Shown here: in pieces, positions 35,344 through 44,840 of the stretch | Position numbering within the stretch: the stretch's first letter is position 1 | Layout: each line of letters starts with the position of its first letter | Source of the DNA: Lunatimonas salinarum | GTDB taxonomy: Bacteria > Bacteroidota > Bacteroidia > Cytophagales > Cyclobacteriaceae | Reading direction: 5' to 3' | Assembly: GCF_017811155.1 (NCBI RefSeq) | Contig: NZ_JACVCV010000020.1 | Location: forward strand, 22,197-86,196 | Length of the DNA: 64,000 nt | Position numbers and translations under genes: made by a program | Notes under the pieces: generated by a model | What the model saw: the letters and a program-made list of their open reading frames with translations, nothing else | Databases searched by the model: none | What the model was told of the DNA's origin: nothing

Positions 35344-36171
35344 TCAAACCTCACCGAGCACTACCAATTTTTCCAAAGTAGGCTGTGGGCTACCCCCTTT
35401 GGGTTCAATGGTGATTGCAAAAGCGCTTGCGTCCCGGACCGCCTGCATCTGCTGTAGAGACAGCCGATCGGCAGCACTGACCAGACCTATTCCTACTGGA
35501 CCATTGTCACCGATCGCCCAAAGCTGGTAGTCACTATCCACGTCCAATTCGGAAAGGTTGCTGACAGACACAAATACGGATTGACTCGACCTATCCCAGA
35601 ATACGTCTACACGCGCATCATCCTGTATGTTTAGTCCTTGCCCCCTCATAAACACCCGCTCATAGTTCCCAGAGAGCAATTTCTCCATCTGCTGATCCAA
35701 CGACTCCAACCGAACTTGATTGGAGCGAAGGTCTTCAGCCAGCTGGGACTGCTGGGCGACTAATGTGTCGTACTTTTCCTCCACCTCAAAATACCGGAAG
35801 GCATAAAACAGGGCCGCCGCAAAGGACAATACGGCGATCAACGAAGCCGCAGCCGCATACTGTTTCCAAGGATTCAGCGCTTTGACCGGTGTCTCGGTCG
35901 GCACTTCGGGCGCTGGAGCCGCGGATGCTGACTGCTTGAAAAAATCACCCTCCAGTGTTTGGAATATGCTGTCTTTTACTTTTCTGGAAGGATCTTGCTG
36001 GGCGGAGAGTAAATCAAAATCAAACATAGCCTGCTCGAGCTGATCCAGCTCCTCCTGTACTTCAGGGTATTGCCTGGCCATAGCCAGCACTTCTTCTCGC
36101 TCTTTCTCCGAAAGTTCTCCTAGCAGGAACAACTCTAATTTTCCGGACGATATGTAGGCCTGTACATCCAC
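35344..36171 (-). CDS. RskA-type anti-sigma factor
   Basis: The 275-residue product has a cytoplasmic anti-sigma domain (FLLGELSEKEREEVL), one transmembrane helix (AAAASLIAVLSFAAALFYA), a coiled coil (about residues 130-165) and an outer RskA/anti-sigma-K domain (VDVFWDRSSQSVFVSVSNL, YQLWAIGDNGPVGIG). The start is GTG at 36171, sharing one base with the sigma stop codon in TAGTG. It should hold the cognate ECF sigma factor at the membrane until released by proteolysis. Confidence 0.85.
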   Translation of the reverse strand: MDVQAYISSGKLELFLLGELSEKEREEVLAMARQYPEVQEELDQLEQAMFDFDLLSAQQDPSRKVKDSIFQTLEGDFFKQSASAAPAPEVPTETPVKALNPWKQYAAAASLIAVLSFAAALFYAFRYFEVEEKYDTLVAQQSQLAEDLRSNQVRLESLDQQMEKLLSGNYERVFMRGQGLNIQDDARVDVFWDRSSQSVFVSVSNLSELDVDSDYQLWAIGDNGPVGIGLVSAADRLSLQQMQAVRDASAFAITIEPKGGSPQPTLEKLVVLGEV

Positions 36172-36704
36172 TAGATTCTATCCACTTTCTTTTTCAATGC
36201 ATTAATAGCTGTACGGATCCTGGTTTTTACCGTACCGAGGGGAATGTTGAATTCCTCCGAGATTTCGGCGTGGGTATATCCCTTGAAGTACACACAGTCT
36301 ACAATAAACTTGCATTCATCATTTAGCGTGTCCATCAGCTCGCGGACACCAATGCCATCTACTGCTTCTGCCGTACCTGTCTGACTTTCCAACGCATATA
36401 CGAAATCATCGAGGGTATTGGTTTTATGCTTTTCGGAAAATTCCTTCGATCGGGTTTTGTCTATGGCGGTGTTTCGACAAATATTTGCCATCCAGGTATA
36501 TAGCCTTCCTTTCGTTTCGTCGTATTGAGTTATCTTTTCTGTAATTTTAATAAAGGCATCGTGAAAAACCTCTTCTGCGAGGTCCTTGTCAGAGATTATT
36601 CGTGTGATCACCGCAAATAAGGCTCTAGAGTATTTGGCGTACAAATACTCCACGGTCTTCCGATTCCGGGCCTTAAGCCCCGCTATGATCTCCTGTTCTT
36701 CCAA
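36171..36704 (-). CDS. ECF RNA polymerase sigma factor, second copy
   Basis: The 177-residue product has sigma region 2 (YAKYSRALFAVITRI, DLAEEVFHDAFIKI) and region 4 (YFKGYTHAEISEEFNIPLGTV). The SigK-like form and its RskA-type partner, overlapping by one base, make a sigma/anti-sigma pair. The terminator of lpdA lies just upstream, so this pair has its own promoter or depends on read-through. Confidence 0.9.
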   Translation of the reverse strand: MEEQEIIAGLKARNRKTVEYLYAKYSRALFAVITRIISDKDLAEEVFHDAFIKITEKITQYDETKGRLYTWMANICRNTAIDKTRSKEFSEKHKTNTLDDFVYALESQTGTAEAVDGIGVRELMDTLNDECKFIVDCVYFKGYTHAEISEEFNIPLGTVKTRIRTAINALKKKVDRI

Positions 36705-36716
36705 TCGGTTAGGGTA

Positions 36717-36752
36717 TAAAAAAACACAGGCTATGGAATGTAGCCTGTGTCG
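36717..36752 (-). terminator. Intrinsic terminator after lpdA
   Basis: On the minus strand ACACAGGCTA and TAGCCTGTGT form a perfect ten-base stem with loop CATTCCA and are followed by a run of seven T. It lies 25 bases beyond the lpdA stop codon. Confidence 0.88.
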
Positions 36753-36776
36753 TAAATATAGAAAAGATTTGTCACT

Positions 36777-38177
36777 TTACAAGTGGATCACTTCGTCGTA
36801 AGCGGCTGCAGCGGCCTCCATGATTGCTTCTGACATGGTAGGGTGCGGGTGTACCGTCTTAATCAATTCGTGACCGGTGGTTTCCAGTTTTCGGATGGCA
36901 ACAATCTCAGCGATCATCTCCGTCACGTTAGCTCCGATCATATGTGCACCCAAGAGTTCGCCGTACTTGGCATCAAAGATGAGCTTAACGAATCCATCTT
37001 TTGACCCTGCGGCAGATGCCTTTCCGGATGCAGAGAAGGGAAATTTGCCCACTTTGATTTCATAGCCTGCTTCTTTGGCCTTGGCTTCCGTCATCCCCAC
37101 AGATGAAATCTCCGGAATGCAGTAGGTACAGCCCGGGATATTGCCATAATCCAATGGCTCGGGATGCTGTCCAGCGATTTTCTCCACGCAAATAATGCCT
37201 TCTGCAGAGGCAACGTGTGCCAATGCCGGTCCCGGGACCACATCTCCGATCGCGTAGTAACCCGGCATATTGGTGCGGTAGTATTCGTCTACCTTTATCT
37301 TTCCCTTATCCACCAGGATTCCCACGTCTTCCAATCCGCAATTTTCGACGTTGGAGGCTACTCCCACCGCAGAAAGCACAATATCGCACGCTATCTGCTC
37401 TTCCTTGCCATCCTTGGACTTCACTGTTACCTTGCAGCCTTTTCCCTTTGTGTCCACTTGAGTCACTTCGGTAGAAGTCATGATCTTCAAACCTTTCTTC
37501 TTATAGAGTTTCTCCAAGGTCTTGGACACTTCCTCGTCTTCGTTAGGCACAATGCGATCCATAAACTCCACGATGGTCACATCCACGCCGATGGAACTAT
37601 ACACGTAGGCAAACTCCACACCGATAGCACCCGACCCAACAACGACCATACTGGCAGGTTTTTTGTCCAAGCTCATGGCCTTGCGGTATCCAATGACCTT
37701 CTCATTGTCTATTTTCAGGTTGGGCAACTCTCGTGCCCGACCACCGGTGGCAATGATGATGTGGTCGGCACTGTAGACGGTTTTATTGCCGTCCTGATCT
37801 TCCACTTCTACCTTTTTGCCGGGCTGAACCTTTCCCCAGCCCATGAGTTTTTCGATTTTATTTTTTTTAAACAGAAATTGAATCCCTTTACTCATGCCGT
37901 CTGCCACTCCCCTGCTTCGGGAGATCATGTCCGAAAAGTTCATTTCGGCTTTCTCTACCTTGATGCCGTATTCCTCGGCGTGATTAATATATTCAAATAC
38001 TTGAGCACTCTTAATCAGCGCCTTGGTGGGGATACAGCCCCAGTTGAGACAGATTCCTCCTAGGGATTCAGCTTCCACCACCGCGGTTTTCAGACCGAGC
38101 TGAGACGCCCTTATGGCCGCCACGTATCCGCCCGGACCACTGCCCACTACGATCACATCAAATTTAGTTGAAGACAT
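36777..38177 (-). CDS. lpdA: Dihydrolipoyl dehydrogenase (E3)
   Basis: The 466-residue flavoprotein reoxidises dihydrolipoamide in 2-oxo-acid dehydrogenase complexes with NAD. It has the N-terminal FAD site VVGSGPGGYVAAIRA, redox-active Cys43 and Cys48 in GGICLNWGCIPT, NAD site VVGSGAIGVEFA, and C-terminal catalytic HPHPTMSEA. The gene is monocistronic by appearance, with a strong terminator and a long upstream intergenic region shared with the divergent fabG. Confidence 0.95.
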   Translation of the reverse strand: MSSTKFDVIVVGSGPGGYVAAIRASQLGLKTAVVEAESLGGICLNWGCIPTKALIKSAQVFEYINHAEEYGIKVEKAEMNFSDMISRSRGVADGMSKGIQFLFKKNKIEKLMGWGKVQPGKKVEVEDQDGNKTVYSADHIIIATGGRARELPNLKIDNEKVIGYRKAMSLDKKPASMVVVGSGAIGVEFAYVYSSIGVDVTIVEFMDRIVPNEDEEVSKTLEKLYKKKGLKIMTSTEVTQVDTKGKGCKVTVKSKDGKEEQIACDIVLSAVGVASNVENCGLEDVGILVDKGKIKVDEYYRTNMPGYYAIGDVVPGPALAHVASAEGIICVEKIAGQHPEPLDYGNIPGCTYCIPEISSVGMTEAKAKEAGYEIKVGKFPFSASGKASAAGSKDGFVKLIFDAKYGELLGAHMIGANVTEMIAEIVAIRKLETTGHELIKTVHPHPTMSEAIMEAAAAAYDEVIHL

Positions 38178-38395
38178 ATTGTTTATGTTTGGATTACTTT
38201 TTTGCTATGCAAATTTATAATAATAATATTCAGAAAAAAATTTGGTTTTGAATAAGAAAGCGGGAATAAACGATATTTATCCCAAGGCATCGGTTCCAAT
38301 ACGTTAAATTCCAACCAGACCGTAACTATCCGCTTCTTCAAGGTTTTTAAGAATAATTACCTATTTTTGCGAAAAAACCAAGCTAAAATTTTGAT

Positions 38396-39142
38396 ATGGG
38401 ATTACTTCAAGGAAAAACGGCCCTGATTACAGGAGCTTCAAAAGGAATAGGTAGGGCAATTGCCTTACGCTTTGCGGAAGAAGGTGCCGACGTAGCTTTC
38501 ACTTATTTATCCAGCGTGGAAAAAGGACAGGCGTTGGAATCTGAACTCCAAGCCTTTGGAGTCAAAGCCAAAGGATACCGCTCAGATGCCTCCGATTTCA
38601 GCGCCGCTGATCAGCTTATCAATGACGTAGTGGCCGAATTTGGTCGCTTGGACATATTGATCAACAACGCCGGCATCACGCGGGACAACCTGCTGATGCG
38701 CATGAGTGAAGAAAACTGGGACGAGGTAATCAACACCAACCTAAAATCCTGCTTTAATACCGTAAAAGCCGCCACCCGCACCATGATGAAAGCCAAGTCG
38801 GGGTCCATCATCAACATCACCTCCGTGGTGGGTGTAAAGGGAAATGCCGGTCAGGCCAACTACGCTGCCTCCAAGGCAGGTATCATCGGTTTTACAAAGT
38901 CAGTAGCGCTTGAACTGGGATCCCGCAATATCCGCTGCAACGCCGTAGCTCCGGGATTTATCGAGACGGAGATGACCGCCGTACTGGACGAAAAGACCGT
39001 GCAAGGCTGGAGAGATGGCATTCCCATGAAGCGGGGGGGCAAACCCGAGGAGGTGGCAGACGCCTGTGTATTCCTAGGGTCCGATATGAGCAGTTATATT
39101 TCCGGACAGGTGCTACAGGTAAATGGTGCGATGGCCACCTAG
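38396..39142 (+). CDS. fabG: 3-oxoacyl-ACP reductase
   Basis: The 248-residue short-chain dehydrogenase reduces 3-oxoacyl-ACP with NADPH in fatty acid synthesis. It shows TGASKGIGRAIA, INNAGITRDNLLMRM (typical of FabG), catalytic Ser in NITSVVG, and YAASKAG. The C terminus YISGQVLQVNGAMAT is also typical. A terminator follows directly. It is divergent from lpdA, with a 218-base shared upstream region. Confidence 0.93.
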   Translation: MGLLQGKTALITGASKGIGRAIALRFAEEGADVAFTYLSSVEKGQALESELQAFGVKAKGYRSDASDFSAADQLINDVVAEFGRLDILINNAGITRDNLLMRMSEENWDEVINTNLKSCFNTVKAATRTMMKAKSGSIINITSVVGVKGNAGQANYAASKAGIIGFTKSVALELGSRNIRCNAVAPGFIETEMTAVLDEKTVQGWRDGIPMKRGGKPEEVADACVFLGSDMSSYISGQVLQVNGAMAT

Positions 39143-39162
39143 TGATTCATTAAATCAATAAC

Positions 39163-39203
39163 AAGCGATCGGTTGAATTTAAACCAACCGGTCGCTTTTT
39201 TTT
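39163..39203 (+). terminator. Intrinsic terminator after fabG
   Basis: AGCGATCGGTTG pairs with CAACCGGTCGCT (one G-T pair), followed by eight T residues. It lies 20 bases beyond the fabG stop codon. Confidence 0.88.
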
Positions 39204-39852
39204 GTCTATCCTGTAAAATATAAATAGCTATTTATCAGTATTTTATCTCTTACGCATCAAGGAACGGAACACCGGTAGCCTTTTTATTCCCGTTGCCATA
39301 ACTCTTTACTATCTGTATTTTTTGAAAAGATGTTCTTTGCCGAAATTAAAAACTTGTTAATTAAAATTTATTTTTCGATGAATTCTTTAAAAGGCTTTTG
39401 CATTTACCCCATTTTTTAAAGAATTTAGTAACCAGTTTATGAAATCTTTTAAGCCCTACTAACCTGTTTATCCATTCTCTGAAAAAATTGGGGAAAAATT
39501 AAATTAGAAATTTAAAAAAACCTTTTTATTAACTAATTGATCACCCTCCTATCAAATTGTAGATGATTAGTTAAACACTACTTTAAGGATCACCAAACCA
39601 ACAATTGACCGACCTATGCATAAAAAAATGACCGAAAAAAAAGACTCAGTTACCGATTCGTAACAAACCACCTAAGGGGTGAATTGGCGAACAGGATCAA
39701 ATCAAACGAGGTAGCATTCTGACCATTAAAAAACAATAATAGACACATGAAATCGAGCACGACGCAAGCGACGATAGTTATCGGGGAATTCGTGCGACCT
39801 GCCTGCCGATAGGCAGGGATTCCATCTGACCGCTAAAGAACAAATTATAAAC
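39204..39852. other. AT-rich leader region upstream of SusC, with one hairpin
   Basis: No gene is seen in these 650 bases. Most is AT-rich, which fits a long upstream regulatory region and leader of a SusC gene. At 39798-39817, CCTGCCT and AGGCAGG form a seven-base stem around GCCGAT; similar CCTGCC/GGCAGG hairpins are common intergenic repeats in Cytophagales, from memory. No sigma/anti-sigma pair adjoins the SusC gene. Confidence 0.5.
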
Positions 39853-42800
39853 ATGAAAACAACATCTACCTATTCAAGCATGCCCTTTGGTCAGCTACTG
39901 GCACTTTGTATGGTGCTTAGCGTATCGATCCATGCAGGTGCTTCAGAACTCCGAAGATCCAAGATCACGGAAAACTCCTATCGAATGGAGTTTTTGGAAA
40001 TATCGGGGACAATTACTAATGAAAACGATGAACCCCTTCCCGGGGCGACGGTAACGGTACAGGGCACCTCCATGGGGACCGTCTCTGATTTAGATGGAAA
40101 ATTTAGTCTTAATGTTCCAGACAATGCCGTCTTGGTGATATCCTACATCGGCTATCAAACACAGGTAATCTCTGTGGGATCCCAGACGCTATTCGCCATA
40201 AAAATGGTTCAGGATGAATCTGCGCTTTCCGAGGTATTGATCGTGGGATACGGAACACAGGAGAAAAAAGACGTAACGGGGGCTGTATCTTCGGTGAAAG
40301 GTGCCAACATTCAAAACCTACCAGCTTCTGGCTCATCTCAGCTACTTCAGGGGCGTGCGGCGGGTGTTAACGTGGTCCGAAACGGTGGGGCACCTGGAAA
40401 CCAAGGATCTATCCGAATCCGGGGTACTGGCACATTAAATAACGCTGACCCGCTGATCATCGTAGATGGCGTACCCGGAGGCAACTTAAATGACATCAAC
40501 CCGAATGACATAGAGTCAATCGAGATCCTCAAAGATGCCTCGGCTTCGGCTATCTATGGTACACGTGCAGCTAACGGTGTAGTAATCGTTTCTACTAAAA
40601 GGGGGGATTTTGAAAAACCTCTTCAATTCGCTGTCAATGGCTACACAGGTGTATCCAACGCCATAAAAACCATCGATGTATTGGACGCCCCCACCTTGGC
40701 CCAGTTGAAGCGTGAACGATTTACAAACGACGGACTTCCCATAAATCCGATCTGGGAAAATCCCTCCTATCAAACGCAGCTGACCGATTGGCAGCGGGAA
40801 CTGTTGGGACAGGGTACCATTCACAACATGGACATTTCGCTAACAGGTGGCAATAGGAATTCCTCCTTTATGCTGTCAGGTGGCTATTTCGAGGAAAAAG
40901 GCATGATCCAAAACTCTGGTTTTAAGAGGATCAGTTTTCGTCTAAACTCAGACCACAAGATAAGCGATCGCTTTAAGGTTGGGCAAAGTCTACAGCTTAT
41001 CACCATCAATGAAATGACGCCAAATACGCTTTCGGCCCAGACGGGGGTATTGTGGAGTGCGATTCGATTTCACCCCGGGCTTCCGGTGCGGAATGCCGAC
41101 GGATCGTTCAGTTCCTCGCAGATTTCAGGAGAATTTGGGGACATCAATAACCCCATATTTACCCAAGAGACAATGGATTCGAGAAACACCACCCATAAGA
41201 TCCTTGGCAATTTTAATGCGGAATATGAAATTTTAGAGGGATTGAAGGTACGGGCAAACATCGGGATCGATGGGGCAATCTCAGATGGATACAATTTTAA
41301 CATCATTGTGGCAGATCAAATTCGTGCAAACACCAGAAACAGCCTTTCCCGCAGCTATAACGAGTATTATTCCATCCTATCGGAATATTTCGTCAGCTAT
41401 GACAAGAAAATCACGCCAAATAGCACGGTGGGATTTGTGGGTGGATACACGACGCAAACGTTTAATTCAGACGGATTTAATGCAAGTAAGTTGGACTTCC
41501 CCGACGAGTCTTTTGATCAGCGGTTTTTGAACGTAGGACAAACCCTCAATAACATCGGAGGTGTCAAAACGTACGATGCCCTGGCATCTTGGTTCGGAAG
41601 AGCTACCTACAACTACGCAGACAAATACCTCGCCACAGTAACCTTTCGTGGTGATGGATCATCCAAATTCGCTCCGGACAGACGTTGGGGCTACTTTCCG
41701 GCGTTTTCACTAGGCTGGAGAGTTTCTGAGGAGGATTTCTTCAAAAATGTAAATTTTATTAGCAACCTAAAACTAACCGGGGGCTGGGGCATGCTAGGGA
41801 ACCAAAACGTGCCCGGACTACAGTATCTGGCGCTGATCAGTTCGGGCAATAGGTATTCATTCGGTGGTAACCAAACCGTAGGAGCGGCGCAATCCCGAAT
41901 TCCTAACCGATTTATTACCTGGGAATCCGCTGTAATGACAAACATCGGTATGGACATCGGTTTTCTGGAAAACAGGTTATTGGCTAATGTCAATTATTTC
42001 ATCAAAGACACACGAGACATGTTGATCGCACCGCCGACCATTGGAACCATCGGAACTGCGCAGATTCCAAACCAAAACCTTGGAGAACTACGTAATCAAG
42101 GGCTGGAATTGGAACTAACCTACCGGCAGTCGGGGAGGGAATTTTTCTATTCCTTTAGCGGAAACGCGTCCTTTATTCAAAATGAAGTGACCCAGCTAGT
42201 AGACGGAAACTTTGTCGGATCACAATTGTACGGCCGATCTAGCCAAGAAATATCGAGGACGTACGAAGGATTTCCTATTGCCAGTTTTTATGGATGGAGG
42301 GCGGACGGACTCTATCAAACCAACGAGGAAATCCAGAATGACCCCAATATCACAAACGATCCACGAAGGACAAATGGGTTGATAAGACCTGGAGATGTCC
42401 GATTCAGAGACCTGAACGGTGATGGCATCGTAGATGAACGGGATCGGGAAATTCTGGGCAATCCTCATCCAAAGGTAGTATACGGAATGAATGCGGAGTT
42501 TACCTATAAGAATTTTGACCTTTCGCTGTTTTTCTTGGGAAATGCGGGGTTTGAAATTTTCAATGCTGACCGCATGCAAGGCTTAGACCCCACCTATCCT
42601 TTTAACATGTATGCGGAAACCGAAAACCGTTGGACGGGTCCCAACACCAGTAATACCATTCCTAGAATGACGACCCGAAGGGACAACCTAAACCATCGGA
42701 CATCAGACCTGTTTTTGGAAAGAGGAGACTTCCTTCGACTAAAAAACCTGGTAGTCGGCTACACCTTACCGATGACACTTACCAGCAAAGCGGGAATCAG

Positions 42801-42966
42801 TAGGGCGAGGTTTTACCTAGCAGGACAAAACCTCTTACTGCTAACCAACTATTCGGGTATGGATCCGGAACTGGGGTACATCAACAACAACCTCCAGCTC
42901 AATGTGGACTATGCGCAATATCCGCAAGCGAGAACCTGGACCCTTGGTGCTACCATTACTTTCTAA
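39853..42966 (+). CDS. SusC/RagA TonB-linked outer-membrane protein
   Basis: The 1037-residue product has a signal peptide, an N-terminal CarboxypepD_reg-like domain (ISGTITNENDEPLPGATV, about residues 49-130), the plug domain (VGYGTQEKKDVTGAV, IEILKDASASAIYGTRAANG) and a long beta-barrel ending in a strand with C-terminal Phe. SusC proteins import oligosaccharides or peptides together with a SusD lipoprotein, powered by TonB. There is no STN domain before the carboxypeptidase-like domain, so direct sigma signalling is unlikely. The substrate is unknown. Confidence 0.95.
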   Translation: MKTTSTYSSMPFGQLLALCMVLSVSIHAGASELRRSKITENSYRMEFLEISGTITNENDEPLPGATVTVQGTSMGTVSDLDGKFSLNVPDNAVLVISYIGYQTQVISVGSQTLFAIKMVQDESALSEVLIVGYGTQEKKDVTGAVSSVKGANIQNLPASGSSQLLQGRAAGVNVVRNGGAPGNQGSIRIRGTGTLNNADPLIIVDGVPGGNLNDINPNDIESIEILKDASASAIYGTRAANGVVIVSTKRGDFEKPLQFAVNGYTGVSNAIKTIDVLDAPTLAQLKRERFTNDGLPINPIWENPSYQTQLTDWQRELLGQGTIHNMDISLTGGNRNSSFMLSGGYFEEKGMIQNSGFKRISFRLNSDHKISDRFKVGQSLQLITINEMTPNTLSAQTGVLWSAIRFHPGLPVRNADGSFSSSQISGEFGDINNPIFTQETMDSRNTTHKILGNFNAEYEILEGLKVRANIGIDGAISDGYNFNIIVADQIRANTRNSLSRSYNEYYSILSEYFVSYDKKITPNSTVGFVGGYTTQTFNSDGFNASKLDFPDESFDQRFLNVGQTLNNIGGVKTYDALASWFGRATYNYADKYLATVTFRGDGSSKFAPDRRWGYFPAFSLGWRVSEEDFFKNVNFISNLKLTGGWGMLGNQNVPGLQYLALISSGNRYSFGGNQTVGAAQSRIPNRFITWESAVMTNIGMDIGFLENRLLANVNYFIKDTRDMLIAPPTIGTIGTAQIPNQNLGELRNQGLELELTYRQSGREFFYSFSGNASFIQNEVTQLVDGNFVGSQLYGRSSQEISRTYEGFPIASFYGWRADGLYQTNEEIQNDPNITNDPRRTNGLIRPGDVRFRDLNGDGIVDERDREILGNPHPKVVYGMNAEFTYKNFDLSLFFLGNAGFEIFNADRMQGLDPTYPFNMYAETENRWTGPNTSNTIPRMTTRRDNLNHRTSDLFLERGDFLRLKNLVVGYTLPMTLTSKAGISRARFYLAGQNLLLLTNYSGMDPELGYINNNLQLNVDYAQYPQARTWTLGATITF

Positions 42967-42985
42967 TCGCTGAACGAATTATAAC

Positions 42986-44425
42986 ATGAATACTCTATCA
43001 AAATATATTCTGAGCGCGGCAATGGCTATAGTAGTAGTTGCATGCAACGATAGCATTTTGGACACCACTCCTTATGGACAGTCTACTTCCTCCCAATTTT
43101 GGAGGAATGCAGACGATGCCGTGGCCGCCGCCAATGCCATGTACGAACCGCTTATATTGCACGACTTTTATGGCCATGCGGAGCATACCTTTGACATTCC
43201 ATCGGACGATCAGTGGAGGGCTGGGGACCATGCCGAAGATCAGGCCATCGAGTCCTTTACATTCGATGCAGGTAACCCACAGTTAAATTACGGATGGCGC
43301 CCCAAATACGAGGTAATCTCCCGTGCCAACGCCGTATTGATGAACGTACCGGGCATAAACATGGATCAAACGCTTAAAAACCGGGTACTGGGGGAGGCCC
43401 ATTTTCTGAGAGGGTTTGTTTTTTGGAGACTTTCGGTCATCTATGGCGGTGTACCGCTTATACTGGAGGATGATGTGGCGAACAATAACTACAACAAACC
43501 GAGGGCTACTCTCGAAGAAACTAGGGCACAGATTGAATCAGACTTGTTGAAGGCCGCTGAGTTGCTCCCGGTTTCACACCCTGCAGAGGAATTTGGAAGG
43601 GCTCACCGAGGGTCAGCCAATGGCCTTCTAGCGAAGCTTTACATGTATATGGAAGACTTTCCAAAGACCATCGAATATGGCCAAAAAGTTCTTGATGGCC
43701 CCTATGGATTGGCTCCAAGTTTTGACCACAATTTCTCGATCAATCTTCAGCGAAACGCAGAAATGCTTTTCGCGGTGCAAGCCCTTGATGGATGGAGAGG
43801 GAATAACCACGTGATCTATACGACACCGAGACCTTGGGGCGGTTGGGATTTTCACGAACCCATAGACGACTTAGTGGAAACCTTCGACGCCGAAGACCCT
43901 CGACTTGACTATACTGTTTATAAGCCCGGTGATGTAGTCGATCTAGGCGGCAGTAGGGGGCCTACCGAATATACGGAAAACCTGTCCGCTTCTGGATTTC
44001 ACTTCCGAAAGTACTCTTCCTGGCGTGCCACGGGAGGACTCAACGAAGGGCATCATAACCCTATTCTGCGAACAGCCGACGTATACCTTTTGGTTGCGGA
44101 GGCAAAAATCCGCTCGGGACAGAATGGGGATGCAGAGATAAATGCAGTCCGTGCTCGCGCTGGTAGAACACCACTTACCAATGCTACCATGGAAGACCTC
44201 ATCAAAGAAAGGCGGATGGAACTTGCCGGAGAAAATCAACGGCACCAAGACCTGATGCGTTGGGATAGAGCCGGTATTGTTGATATCGTCGCACTGTATG
44301 CAAGGGACCTAGGACCACTAAAGCCAGGACGCACCTTTCAGCGCCCTAAGCACTACCTATTTGCCATTCCACAGCGGGAGATTGATCTTAGCAATGGTGT
44401 GCTAACCCAAAACCCAGGATATTGA
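42986..44425 (+). CDS. SusD/RagB nutrient-binding lipoprotein
   Basis: The 479-residue lipoprotein (signal peptide, lipidated Cys in VVVACND) is the surface lid partner of the preceding SusC. Family segments include NAVLMNVPG, LGEAHFLRGFVFWRL, NGLLAKLYMYMEDFPK, DVYLLVAEAKIRSG and the C-terminal HYLFAIPQREIDLS. It starts 19 bases after the susC-like gene. The aromatic residues of the binding site cannot be matched to a substrate by eye. Confidence 0.94.
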   Translation: MNTLSKYILSAAMAIVVVACNDSILDTTPYGQSTSSQFWRNADDAVAAANAMYEPLILHDFYGHAEHTFDIPSDDQWRAGDHAEDQAIESFTFDAGNPQLNYGWRPKYEVISRANAVLMNVPGINMDQTLKNRVLGEAHFLRGFVFWRLSVIYGGVPLILEDDVANNNYNKPRATLEETRAQIESDLLKAAELLPVSHPAEEFGRAHRGSANGLLAKLYMYMEDFPKTIEYGQKVLDGPYGLAPSFDHNFSINLQRNAEMLFAVQALDGWRGNNHVIYTTPRPWGGWDFHEPIDDLVETFDAEDPRLDYTVYKPGDVVDLGGSRGPTEYTENLSASGFHFRKYSSWRATGGLNEGHHNPILRTADVYLLVAEAKIRSGQNGDAEINAVRARAGRTPLTNATMEDLIKERRMELAGENQRHQDLMRWDRAGIVDIVALYARDLGPLKPGRTFQRPKHYLFAIPQREIDLSNGVLTQNPGY

Positions 44426-44431
44426 TCACCT

Positions 44432-44833
44432 ATGGGAAAGAGGTTTATTTGCTTGTTGCTGCTCTGGATGACTTTTGCTTGTGACCATACCAATACCGAG
44501 CATCTTATCGGAAAATGGCGATTGGATTCCGTGCAGTATCATTATAATAACTTTTCCCACAGTAGTAGTGGCTGGTATCAGGAGGAAACCTATGAGTATT
44601 TACCCACTGACGAGCTGATCGTCAGTGCGGTAAATGCTTATATGAAGATTCCGTATAAAATAACCAAAGGTGAAATCCATCACCTGAATCAGCTAGGACA
44701 AACCGAAGAAATCTACTCCATTCTGAAGCTGTCCAAAGAAATGCTGGTGCTGAAAGTCGAAAACACACCCCTCTTTGAGGGAAAACAGCAATCTAGATAC
44801 GAGATCCGGTATTTTTCCCGGTTCCCTGGATAA
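44432..44833 (+). CDS. Small lipocalin-like lipoprotein
   Basis: The 133-residue product has a lipoprotein signal (LLLLWMTFACDH) and a single small beta-rich domain starting HLIGKWRLDSVQ, which resembles lipocalin-like domains of Bacteroidota lipoproteins. It follows the SusD gene by six bases and so belongs to the uptake operon. It ends eight bases from the convergent VCBS gene. The function is unknown. Confidence 0.65.
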   Translation: MGKRFICLLLLWMTFACDHTNTEHLIGKWRLDSVQYHYNNFSHSSSGWYQEETYEYLPTDELIVSAVNAYMKIPYKITKGEIHHLNQLGQTEEIYSILKLSKEMLVLKVENTPLFEGKQQSRYEIRYFSRFPG

Positions 44834-44840
44834 CGAATAA

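Noticed and set aside
37164..38063. 299-codon frame opposite lpdA
   Set aside because: It is an antisense by-product of lpdA, rich in His, Leu and Phe, without domain features.
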